Assembly: GCA_963556255.1 (NCBI GenBank)
Contig: OY744608.1
Span: 10,492,449 to 10,556,448, forward strand
Source of the DNA: Allolobophora icterica
Lineage: Eukaryota > Annelida > Clitellata > Crassiclitellata > Lumbricidae
DNA length: 64,000 bases
Reading direction: 5' to 3'
The stretch's first letter is position 1. Every line of letters begins with the position of its first letter. The notes beneath the pieces are model-generated. The model was not told where the DNA came from, made no database searches, and saw nothing but the letters and a program-made list of their open reading frames with translations. The position numbers were made by a program, and so were the translations under genes. This document shows, in pieces, positions 16,140-29,033 of this stretch.

Positions 16140-16460
16140 ATTGATCAATGAATGCAGAGGAAATATGTGTTACGGACTGATCTTCTTTCTGTTGACCTGA
16201 TCATGTCTTGGTGTTGGTGTACCATCAGTTGATGCCTTGTGCATTAGATACTGGCGCAATAGAAGTCACAAATTACAATTACAATATGTCCTCCAAGTTT
16301 AGATTTAGGTGTGCTAACAGATAACGTTTCCAATATTTCTGAATTTCATCAAACTAGAGTTGAGCTAGAAAACCTTCTCCACAAGCGCTTGAAGTCCATT
16401 CTGTTTGAACTAGGATTCTCCTTGTTGGGTCAGGAGCATTACTGATGAGTTTTTACATGA
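16140..16460 (+). mobile_element. SINE-C remnant followed by LINE tail remnant
   Basis: 16176-16290 carries ACTGATCTTCTTTCTG, GTTGACCTGATCATG and GTGCATTAGATACTGGC, ending in ATTACAATTACAA, as at 41340, 54092 and 30680-30850 (inverted). 16340-16460 carries AAGCGCTTGAAGTCCATTCT, matching the LINE tail at 62065. Confidence 0.65.
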
Positions 16461-16501
16461 AATTGTGCTTTGCGAATTCTCATGTATGTATGTTGTGTAT
16501 G

Positions 16502-16791
16502 CAGGGGCGGATCCAGGGGGGCCAATCCGGCCATGGCCCCCCCATTTGAAATTTTTCTTTATTTACACAGGCGTTTTATGGGCGTTTTATGATGGTTACA
16601 CAGGCGTGGCCCCTCCCCCTCCCCCGTAGGCGGGGATGAGACAAATGTACACAAGACGTTGGTCCCGCAGACGTCCACTTAAGACATTAAAAAGGTGTTA
16701 ATGACTAAAAAAAAAAAAGGTGATCAACTTTTTTGGGAGATGTATGTAAAATTTTTTGGCCCCTCTGATCGACCTTCTGGATCCGCCCCTG
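16502..16791. mobile_element. Non-autonomous hAT element (290 bp)
   Basis: Perfect 15-bp inverted ends CAGGGGCGGATCCAG / CTGGATCCGCCCCTG. It is flanked by the perfect 8-bp duplication TGTGTATG (16494-16501 and 16792-16799). No transposase. It lies 129 bp upstream of the AXDND1 start codon, so it may fall in the promoter or 5' UTR. Its interior AACTTTTTTGGGAGATG is shared with 39363-39853. Confidence 0.92.
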
Positions 16792-16919
16792 TGTGTATGT
16801 ATGTAAAAGACTATGTTCTTCAATGTTGAGAATAGCTTGACACCACTGAATAACAGTTTAAGTATCTTTCTTTTATTTATTAGTTGTGAGAAAGCCAGGC
16901 AGTCTGGTCCCACATCATA

Positions 16920-19900
16920 ATGACTTCAGTTACTCCACTGCAAACAGCCCTGCCTTCCACGAATGCGTCTGTCATGTCGTTTGGATCGGGTTCATCGTCT
17001 CAGAGAACAGTTGCCTCACGTAATAAGAATTTATCACTTATAGACGGTTTGTGTTTTTTTTGCATTTTCGGTGTGAAGAAGATTTCTGTATCTGGCAGTT
17101 CTATTGTTTTCTACGAAACATCTATTGTTAGTTACTTTTACGGGCAGTAGATTTTTTGTACCAGAATTATAGGCAGTTGTTTTTGTTTGCTTTTGGGATT
17201 TTTCATTTGCATACTTACTCATATTCAAATATGAATTTTGATGATCGGCACACTGTTGCAGTTTTATGGATGATTGTAGGAGTTTTCTTGGGTGAATTTA
17301 GCAATTTTATGGGTGAGTACAGCAGTTTCGTGGATGAATGTGGTAATTTAAAGTGAATGTAGCAGTTTTAATGCAGATAACTGAAGCAATATCTATGTGT
17401 AAGTTTCTGAACTAATTCTTAAACATGATTCCTGTTTATAGCCAATGCTTTGCCAAAAATCAAGGGTGCTAACAGCAAGAATGGGTTGACAGCAGACCAG
17501 GAATTAGCTGTGCAACAGCAGCAGCAGTTGCATGCAGCAGGTGATCACACATGTGACTATCTTCCAGAAGAGCTGTTGCTTGTACTGGCTCAGCCCACAG
17601 CTCCAATGGATAACCTCGGTCCTCCTACAAGACAACGTAACCTTCATGTCTCCAACGTGAGTTTGATTTCTTCTGATTTCCTGTTTTGATCATATAGCGC
17701 TGAAACTGATACCTACACAATTAAAAAGGATGGCAAATTGATCCTTTTCCAGATTATTAACTGCATTTTAGTGGGATGTAAGTTGTCCAGTACCAGCTGA
17801 GTTGTCCAGTACCAGATCAGTTGTTCAGTCCAGTTGTCCACTACAAGGGTATAAGGTGAGGTTACACACGTGTAACGCCTCCTCTGTAGAGACTCGTCTG
17901 AAATATGGCTGTGAAGGTCAAAAGATAATTCAACTCAAGTGCAAACAAGACCGCAACAACAGAAACAATTCATAATCTTAAACCTAATTATTCTGAAGTA
18001 TTTTGGAACATTTTTATTTTTTACCATGTTGAATTTTGGCAATCAGAAGACTTTATAAGGTAGCATTTGAGAAAGTGATTGATGTTGAAGCGCTGATGTT
18101 TTTTCCAACAGATTGTTCCACGGAAGCCAGCTGCAAACGTCTGGCACTATTCAAGACAGAGAGAGAAGCTGAAGCATCTGATGAAGAGTACTCCTTGCAT
18201 CTGTGGCGCTGGACAGTATGCTTGCCATCTCATCTTCCTTATAATTGCAATTGTAATCGAACGTTTATAAAAGCACCACTTAATGATTCAGAGGCACTCC
18301 CAACCCAAGTCAATGCGATAATTAACAAATGGACTTCAGGCGTTTCTGGAACAGGGAAAGAGAAAGACTGAGAAGCTGAAGCCGCAATTCCTGAGGAAGA
18401 CAGTTCCAAGTAAAGGAACCAACATAAGCGTAGCGTTTGTAGTGTGGTAGTTGATATAGCATCTAACCGTAGCACTGTATATTGATGTGGTCTTGATATT
18501 GCCATTTGAGGATTGTGAATGCCAACTTCCAGGAGCTTTTACCCTGTTTGGAAATCTTTGCTTCATGATCCGAGCTGAACCTATTGTTCTTCTGCCTGCT
18601 CATCAACAATGCAACATTATGCCTTTTTTGTGGTTGGGCGTCCAGCTGCATGTTGGATGCTACATATACTGCACCCTTTATCAAACTGTTCTCTTTCTTT
18701 CAGTGTGGCTGGACGAGGAGCAACTCTTGAGTAGATGCGCTGTATAAAACAACTCCATTTAGAATTATTGAATTTATTGTCAAACTGCATGATCCCGGTG
18801 CAGTAAGCACCTCTGATTAGTTTGTGTGAAGCGGTGCTATATAAATTTCCATTTTATATAGCTCCTATTCAAGAGCGCCAGTTGTTGTTTTCTTCTTTGA
18901 AATTACGTATTAATCCCCAGGATTGCTATTGGAATGTTGATACTTGTATATGGTAAATGAGTAGATAATTAATTGCCTTCATTGTCTTAAGTGCTGACCA
19001 CAAACCTAGCTTCATTTGTTCAAGTCATCAAGAATTGCTGTTACATTAATTAATTAAACAAGGAAAGAGTGTGGAAGATTTTTTGTTACTGATTTAACTG
19101 TTTTATTTCAGGGACATTTCGTTTCTGTATGATGTGCCAAGGGTTGATGTGCCAGCAAAGCAAAAAGATGTGTTGCCAAATGATGTTAGCGCTGTCCGTT
19201 CAGAAGACCACGTATACAATGAAACCAAAAAGGTATTCGGTTTATAGCCATCTTTTTTCTACTGGTTTCTCTGGCTGTTTTAGCCATTGGCATCTTTCAC
19301 ATCTTATAACTGTCTTTTTTCTTGATTTCTTGATTGTGCCTGGTCTCAAGTCTGATTTTGTGCATATGTTTTGACTGTTGACTTTAGTTTTCTTATTTGT
19401 TGTTCGTAATTTCCTTCAACAGTGCTGCTTTTCTCTGCTTGACCTGGGTCGGAATCACCTCTAAGTAGAGACATTGAAGGGGCGCTATATAAATTTCGAT
19501 TGATTGATTGATCATGGCCATTTTTACTTTACAAGTTCTGTTAGTAACCTCTGTCCAAATGAGATATGGGTCAACTCAATGGCTTGACTCCTGAGCCTAA
19601 ATTAAATGGGGCCATGGTTGGATTGCCCTTCTACTGTTTTAAAAATGTTCATTAATATTGTATAGACCTGAACATAAGTGTTGGTCAGTTAGCCAATTGG
19701 TTACGGCACTCGGCTTGTAATGCAGCAAGTACAGGTTCAAATCTCAGCCAGGCGGTTACTGATTAGGACCTTTAGCAAGTCATTAATGTAAAATTGCTTA
19801 GTGCCATTGTGGCTCTGTCATGTATGCACTTCTGAACTTGTGAAGGAGGCAAACATTAAATAAAGTCGTATTTTTATTGTTTATAGTGGTGATCTTTAGT

Positions 19901-22900
19901 TTGGAACAAGTGCAAAGGGTTTCAAACATTGTTCACGAATATGTAATTGTTAATGACTAATTGTTGTACATATTAACATAAAGGAAATTTTTAGCTGATG
20001 TGAGTTTGTTTGTTTGTTTCACTAGACTTTTCAGCTTCCTGATTCGCTGATTCCTGAGGAGTATCACATTGTCAAGAACAAAGGAGTCCTGGGACTTGAA
20101 TGCGAAGAGGAGTGAGATCCAATTCTGGCTGCTCTTACTATTATGAGAATAGAATGAACTTCATTTAGCATCTCCTTCCCAAAGTCTTATGGCATATGCA
20201 GGACATATAAAGCCCATATAACGATAGCCCCATATGGGCTCCATATGTCCTACCATATGGGACCATACGCAGGATTTATTAAAGCCATATGAGACTATTA
20301 CGATATTGGCTTCATATGTCCTTCCATATGTGACCATATGTAAGACTTATTAAATCCATATGGGACTATTACCATATGGGCTTTATATGTCCTGTATATG
20401 ATGTTGCTTTTGGGTTTCTTCTGGTCTCATTCTCTGTGTTACTGTCTGTCTGGCTTGGTCTTGTCATGTCTGTCTGTCTCTTATCCTCCAAGTTTCGATC
20501 TGTTTGAGTCTATGTTTTTATATCTTTCTCTCTGTGTCTGTATCTTTGTATCTTTAAATCTTTCTGTTCCCATAAGTTTTCTGTTTCTGTGCCCCTATTT
20601 CTCGTAATCGTAAACTCAAAATTTGTAAAGCACTACTCTTAAGCAAAGCGCGAAGCACCATCTTATTCACGAGCTCTGTGTCTCTTTCTGTCCATCTCTG
20701 TCTTTCTCTCAGTTTCACTATGTATGTGGCTGTCTTCCTATCTCTCTATGTGTCTATATGTGGGATTAAAGAAAATGGGCTTATGGATTTTTTCCAAAAC
20801 GGCCTCAGTGTGAAAATTATTACTATTCAGTTTTGATCACAATTTAATTTTTTACATAATTGTGAGAGAGCCTGAAAATATTAAGTACAAGAATGACTAA
20901 AATAACAATACAAATAGATGTACGCAGTTACTCCACCATATATGGTAATGGTAACTGCAAATTTATATAGTGCCACTTAAGACAGACTTGTATGAAAATA
21001 CAAAGAATTATTCAGAATTATTTAAGATTGCTGTACTCTTACTGATTTTGTATATGTGTTATATGTTTGTGCACCGGAGTGCAGCTCTTCTGCAATCGGT
21101 TTAATAAAGAATATACTTACTTACTTAATCAAGTCAATGTCTGCTGTAGGTTTTGCCAACATCTAATTTTTCATTTGGTTTCACTGCTGTGAATTTCTTC
21201 TTCTAAAAGGCAGATTGATTTCAGTTTCTTAGATGTTCTTTTATGCTTGTATTTTGCAGCCAATACACAATTTTGCCAAAAGACCATGAACATCATTTGG
21301 TGCTCTTTCCATCAATGTAAGTTAGTTTTCTTTGTCTCGTTTGACCCTATCGTAATATCATTTGCAAGTCAACATTGGCTCTTATATATTTGGAAAGCTC
21401 TTCAAGCCAAGTTGAAAACATTAGTCACAGATTTCAAGTGTGAGGCATTAGAATTTGCTCTGAAGTCTGGGATGTTAGCCGTAGATTTAAAAATCAAGTA
21501 TTTTCCAGACAGCCATGTTTATTGGGCCTACACCGAGCCTGCTTCATATCACTGATGACAACTGGTTGTTGCAATGGGCTGAACGAACATAGCTGTCGGA
21601 ATTGGTCCAATCTAATTGAAATCCTGTATCACAGTGCCTCTTCAAGAGGAACAACTGGGACCATTCCTCTAAACAGTAAACTAGACTTAACTTCAAATTG
21701 GAAACACAGATTTAATAAAATAGTATGTGTGGTAAATCTGCCAAACTATTTGTCTTTGTACTGCACAAAAACTACATTAGGGAGATCAGATGACTGTATT
21801 TTCACTCATATAACTTGTGCACACATGTACTGCTCTCACACAAATATGCCAAAGTTATAGCATGTTTTGAGCTAAATGTGAGAAATGCTGCACTGGCTTC
21901 CGGTCAAGGATAGATTGTGTTCAAGGTGGATGGTCTAACTGGAGAGGGAGCATGTTGAGCAGAGCACTTTGGGTCTCGCACAAAGGTCCCCCAACATTCC
22001 TGATACTAAAGCCTTCAAGATGGAGGATCTTTTTTGACTGATTGGTGAGTGTGTTAGAGTTATCTCAGCAAGGTCTGATTGTCTCTTGTTTCTCATTTGT
22101 AGGAATCCTGCGAGTCGATTCGAAGTGATACAGCTGAAGAGGACGCTTCATGCTATGCTGGAAAAAGCAGGAATTACTGATGATGATGAAGAGCTCAAAG
22201 GTCCATCACAGGTAGAGAAATACCTGTCGCCTGTAAACGTCCATATAACAGAAGTTACTTAGACGTGGTGGTCCTTGATGCATGGGTGGTCCTTGGTCCA
22301 TGGGTGGTCCTTGGTCCATGGGTGGTCCTTGGTCCATGGGTGGTCCTTGGTCCATGGGTGGTCCTTGGTCCATGGGTGGTCCTTGATCTTGATAGTACAT
22401 TCAGAGAAGCTGACAAATAATACCTGTGCCATCTTGCATGTAATATTAGAATGAACGAATGAACAAAGGAATTGAGGGATGGAGGGCAAGAGCAAGAAAG
22501 GAACAAATGAAGGAACAAAGGAAGGAAGAACGAAACAAAGGAATGAATGAAATTATGAAGGAACAAAGGACCGAAGGAACAAAGGAAGGAAGAAACAAAG
22601 GAAGGAAGGAACAAAGGAAGGAGGAAGGAACAAAGTAAAGAACGAATGAAGAAAAGAACAAAGGGAGGAAGGAAGAAAGGAAGTATGCCATCAATGGTTG
22701 TAGAGCCAAGGCAATTCCTTTAGTGGTTCCACTATGTGCATCTGTGTACGTATGTATGTGTTGAGCCCCTTTATATGTTGCATTTTTAATAGCTCACAAT
22801 TATAGTGCTTCAGTGTTTTACATGAAATACACTGCAACAGTAGCACAATTATTGAAGGAGTTTGCTCAAATTTCGGCTGCTTCCCAGAGAAAATGATGGT

Positions 22901-25900
22901 TGTCTGACAGAATTCTTTGTTTTCAGATGCATCAACTGATTGAACTAATTAAAAAGGAGCAGAATATCTACAACATTATCTTTCACGAGCTCATTCGACA
23001 GGTCAGTGTGTCAGCATTTAGTAACTTTTGGTTTAATTTTGTGGCTGCTTCGTATTGAGTCTTTAAACTTAGCTACAGTTACATGGTGTTTGTTTAAATA
23101 TTTGTAGGTTTACTGGTACTTTATAGCACATATTTAGATCATCTGGTAAAAGTTGTAGCTTAGTTTTCAGTTCTGAAACACATTGCCACAGGACTGCTGA
23201 ATGGTTGTTATTGTCTGACCTTGAATAGAAACACAATTGTCGAAAACCTCTTAACCACGAACTGCTATACCAGTATACCTACTTGCTTATGCCTTTTAAA
23301 AGGCTTACATTTTGATTATTGGACAGTTCTTCCTTCTTTAATGCTTGACCATTTATTGTGTGTAAGAAATATCCAAGTGTGATAAGTTTGCAGGTGTGGT
23401 AAGCTGCAAGTGTGATAAGTATGCAAGTGTGATAAGTATGCAAGTGTTGTAAGTATGCAAGTGTGATAAGCTGCTAGTAGGATAAGTGTACACATGTGAA
23501 AAGGTGCAGTTATGATAAGTATGCAAGTGTGATAAGCTGTAAGTATTATAAGTATGCAAGGTGGTATGTATGCAAGTGTGATAAGCTGCAAGTGTGATGA
23601 TTATGCATGTGTGATAAGTACGCAAGCACGATAAGTATTCAGGTGTGATAAATATATCAGTATGATAAGTCTGCAAGTATGATAAGTATATGTATGCAGA
23701 TTGAAAGTGGAGTACCGCTAATTCTGTACTTTTGGAATAGGTGAGCATTGAGTGTGTTGAGCGAGGGGAGCTGTTGTCGGAAGTGAGGAAACGTTACAGC
23801 GACCTACTCAGTCGTGTTCCCAAGCAAATCAAAAGGTGAGCAGAGTTTCAGATGTTCGCTAGCTATTGTCCTGAGTAATTCTTTATTTTCTTATTATTAT
23901 TTGTATGTATATATATATTGATAGATTCATACATCAATGACAATTTGTTGTCGGTGTTCGTGACAACTGGTAAACAATGTACGGAAATGGAACTGTAGGC
24001 ACAATTTCAGTCCAATGCTACCCGTTCAGGGTGACACTCCCTAAACATACAGTATCTTAGATGCGATGCAGGTTCAGTGGCAAAAGAGCAATGTTGGAAG
24101 GTCTCGACGATATGTGCTGTGACTTCATCCATGGCCTTCTGTAATTGCTTGGCATTTAGAATCACTGGCACCCGTCACCCGTGTCTGATTTGTTTTCTTT
24201 AGCCTTCACGAAGAAGTTTTGGCTCAGAGGGCAATTGACCGGAGGCTGACAGAGGAGCTCTTTAGGTTCAAATCCACCATCACTCTCCTCACCAGGTTTG
24301 TGTTTATTCCTGTACTTTATTGGCAATGTACAATATGATACTGTGAAATAATAATGATAATAAGTATTATTATTATTTTTATGCATTTATTAAGTGCCGC
24401 TATCCACATGTAATGACCAAGCATTAATCGATGGCAGTAAGAAACTGTGAGTGATGGACATGCTAAAGGTCTCTACACAATAACTGTCTCTCAGAGGAGG
24501 CTCGAACCATGTTACAAGGCGAGCGCTCTAAACAGCTGGCTACTGTGTATCACCAAATAATAAACTACACTACAGTACAATACACTGCAATACAACACAC
24601 ACAGCAATACAATACAGTACTCATAGAATCAATTGCTTAATTCAAATTCAACCAGTTTGTCTCTTGTTTTTTGTTGGTAGGAATCCTTCGAGTTGATTCG
24701 AAGTGATACAGTCTCATAACACCACTTCTGTGGTGTTATGAGACTGGTTTGGATATTAATATAAATGCTGATCTTGAAAGATAGGGACATGATGTAAATG
24801 AGTGATCATCCTAACTTACCTTTCCTTACCTTGTGAAACCATACGTGTAACTGAGCTCTGTTAAAAGTTTGACTATCTTCTGCTGGTGTTATTTTGATAT
24901 TCTACCATTCAATGTAAAATGTTCTTTCTTTAGTGAATTAACGTCTGTCAAACAACATGACAGAGAAGTGACACGTCAGGCACTCAAGGCTCAGGATGAA
25001 GTAAGTATGATCGATGTTCCATATCACTCGTTTTCTTTATAAAGAAAGCACTTATGAGGCGCACTGCTAGTTCTTAATCGTGTTACATAGACGTCTGATT
25101 CAGATACAAGTTATTTTAATGACGTTTTTGTGTGTTTTTAAATTCTTTTGCTACCTATTTTTTCTGAATATTTCATCTGTGAAATTTCAGCTGAAGACCG
25201 CTCTTGCAGAGGCACACAGGAACTCCAATCTTCTGACGGAATATCAGGAGTTGTACGAACTGCAGAGAAAGCGCCTGGAAAAGGAGATCAAGTCGCTGTC
25301 CGAGGAAACGAAATTATGGTGCAATGCATGCTACACACTGGCTAACAAGGTCTTCACATTTATTAATAGTTGTTTTCTAATATTTATTATTATTTATTTT
25401 ATGTATTTTATGTTTATTATTGCTACACGCTGGCCAACAAGGTCTTTGCATTTATTAATAGTTGTTTTCTTAACATTATCATGATTGCAAAAGCAATCAT
25501 CACAAGGAACGTATCCCCTATATGAAAGCCGGTCAAACTCAATAATTATAATTGTATTCGGTAGGTGGAGGAAGAGGAGCTGGTATTCCAATTCTAGTGT
25601 ATTGTTGAATATGTAAGTTCTCGCCACACTGCAAGGGCAGCACGTGTCGTGTTATTTATTATTATTTATTTTATATATTTTATGTTTATTATTGTTTATT
25701 TCTGATTATTTATTGTTTATTTTTACATGTAAGTATACGGCCAATGTCTTATAGCTGGTGTCAGGCAATTGGGCTAAGTAATCGCATGTTCATGACTCTG
25801 TGTACAGTGGCCATCTATGGGAATACAAACACACTGTGTTACACGGCAACTAGTTACTCAGCCAGTCAACTACCATGTTACTGTGGCACAATAGCCGAAT

Positions 25901-28900
25901 GGCTGCTATGTCAGTTTTACCATCTGTGGCCCAGTTTGTATCATGAGGTTCCACCATGTGAATCGACTTAGATTAAAGTATGACCTGGAACCGATTTTTG
26001 ACCCTACCTACATATCGATTTTTTTTTACTGAGCACTTGTACAGAAGCTGGTTTCCACAAGTTCACTGTTTTGGGCAATGTAGAATTCTCAAGATTACGA
26101 TTCCAATTACTGCAAAATAAATTGTAACTTACTTTGCCTTTCTGTAACTTACCTTGCTCTAACTTACCTATCCCATTATCATGCCAAGGTTTTATACTGT
26201 AATATGCAATACCTGTTCATGAAAGGTAATGGAAGAGTACAGTTTGAATTCGGCCAAGAAGCTCTGCATAACGGAGAAGTGTTGGCATCAGTTGGCCAGT
26301 CACTTCACGGTTGTGCTCGGCGAGAGGGACACTTCCGAACTGACCACTCTGCAGTCGTTAACTGACCAGTGGAGGCAGCAGATTGACCAGTTCTACCTCG
26401 ACCTCAAAGACTTGGAAGAGGAGATGCGGAAACAGATACAGATGGTGGTCAGCGACATCCGGAAATGGCACGGCGTCTTGGCCGAGAAGTTCAGGTTGGC
26501 AACTAAGTACTGGTTAGCTTTTTTGTCAACACTGTTAGGGTTTTCTTTTAAAGGCAACTTTACCTTAATATGTAAGCTTATTACCATGACACAAATGCAA
26601 TGATGCATATACACCGTGTCTCAAAATAAACTGTGCAAAATTGTTTATGTCAGAACTTCGTCAAATTTCCACCAATTTTAATAATTTTTGGTAGGTAGAT
26701 GGCAAAATAGCTTAAATTTTATGCTATACATAAATTTTGTACCTCACCTGACTCATGTCACCGCACTACCTTGTTAAACACAGATGTACCAATTTCTAAT
26801 ATAACGCTTAAATTTGCGATGATGCGATCAGACGCGTTTTGAGTTCGTCGACCTCCAACACTGTGGCCGCCGAATTCACTGGATCTTAACCCAATCGACT
26901 ATAGCATATGGAGTGTGCTGCAGGAAAAGGTTTACCGCTCCAGAATAGCCAACGTCGACGAACTCAAAACGCGTCTGATCAACGTGTGGGCGCGATTTGA
27001 CCAGTCGATCATTGATGCTGCTATCGGCCATGGCAGTGGCGTCGCCGTCTAAGCGCTTGTGTCCGTGTAAGCGGGGCACATTTCGAGCACCAATTCTAAC
27101 ACTTTAAGCAGATCTGTCAGAACAATTAAAAACTCTGCTAAGTAAACCATATTTTACTTTACTGCGTGCTAATTAAGTCGTCAGATAGTTTGTTGCATGT
27201 AATAAAATTTAAGCGTTAGAAATTGGTACATCTGTGTTTAACAAGGTAGTGCGGTGGCATGAGTCAGGTGAGGTGGAAAATTTATATATAGCATAAAATT
27301 TCAGCTATTTTGCCATCTACCTACCAAACATTATTAAAATAGGTGGAAATTTGACGAAGTTCTGACATAAACAATTTTGCACAGTTTATTTTGAGACACG
27401 GTGTATAAGTACTGTTTGTTTGCTACTTCATAACAGTATGGTGTAGTATTCCAAATAAAATCAACTAATGGAATCAAGTAATGCTAATAAAATTGCCTAA
27501 GAAAGCCACACATGAATGATTCTCAGCAGTTGTTGTAAGATGTGAAAATTGTGGATGTTATTGTTTGGATTTTAGCAGTAAAAACGGACAGCCAACTCTA
27601 ACCGCAGACAGGGAGAAACTTCTTCAGCTGGTTCAAGACATGAAATATTGGGAGCAGGTGTGTTTTCTACAAAAATATCTTATCTACTTTTAGTTTATTT
27701 ATTTAGAATTTAGATTTTTAAATTACTTAATATTTTTATTAGGTGGTTACTATGTAGGCACCTTGAGCAAGTCCTTCACTCACAATTGCTTAGCACCATT
27801 GACGATGATACTTGGTCATTGCATAGTGTTGTTTTATAAATGCACAACAACAACAACAACAATAATAATAATAATAATAACAATAATAACTCTGAGCAGA
27901 CTTGGAAAAGATCAATTAGGCTGATGGTACGTATCTTTTAGTAATTAGTATTTTAAAGGTGTGCTTGTAAAACTTCTTTATTGAACAGGTTCTCTCTAGT
28001 GTGAATGATAAATTTGGAGGTGACGTTGTTCTGAACAACCAAGATATCCTGACAGATTCACAGGCAAAGGTCTCACAGTGGACGAACTGCTCCCTTCGAT
28101 TATTCAACAGACATCAACCATCAGAAAGTGCCACCCATCAATGTCAATCACTCATGATTGACACCAACCAGGTTAACAAACTTAATTCATAAAGCTCCTC
28201 CCACCAGCGTCAATCACTGATGATTGACCCCAATCAGGTCAACAAACAATTCATAAAGATTCAACAACCAGTGTCAATCACTCATGATTGACACCAAAAA
28301 AGGTCAAATTGAATTCATATAACTCCACCTACCAGTGTCAATCACTCATGATTGACACCAACAAGGTCAACAAACAATTCATATAACTCCACTAGTGATT
28401 GACACCAACAAGGTCAACAAACTTAATTCATATAACTCCACCTACCAGTGTCAATCACTCGTGATTGACACCAAAATAGGTCAACAAACTTAATTCATAT
28501 AACTCCACCTACCAGTGTCAATCACGAGTGATTGACACCAACAACGTCAACAAACTTAATTCATATAGCTCCACCTACCATTGTTAATAAGTAGCAGGTC
28601 TTCTGTTTTTGTTGTTGAGTTAAAACTAAAGGATTTTCCAGAGACAGATAGTGTGTTACTCAACGTTATTTATGGCTTTGAGCCTTCACGTTTTTTCAAC
28701 AACTTTCTTGTGTAGATTCCCACTTAAGCAGGGCTGTAGTCGAGGGTATACGCAGGTATACAGCGTATACTCGCCTCTAGAGACCGTATACTCACCTCGC
28801 AAAATATTTATATTTATTTATATTAAAATACTGTAGTGTATACTCACAAAATACTGTAGCGTATACTCACCTCTAATTTGTTTAGGAAAATTAACCGGTA

Positions 28901-29002
28901 GCGTGTACTCACCTCTAATTTTACCACTACAGCCCTGCACCTAAGGACAATAGACAATTTCTTGACTGCGATCTCACTTGAAGCAACCATCGACTAATGC
29001 TG

Positions 29003-29033
<31 letters not shown>

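Noticed and set aside
18036..18371. 111-codon frame across AXDND1 exon 3
   Set aside because: It is in a different frame from the conserved [16 protein letters not shown] reading and is not supported by flanking splice phases.
22206..22400. Collagen-like Asp-Gln-Gly-Pro-Pro-Met repeat protein on the - strand
   Set aside because: It is the reverse reading of an 18-bp minisatellite inside an AXDND1 intron, with no signal peptide or flanking conserved sequence.
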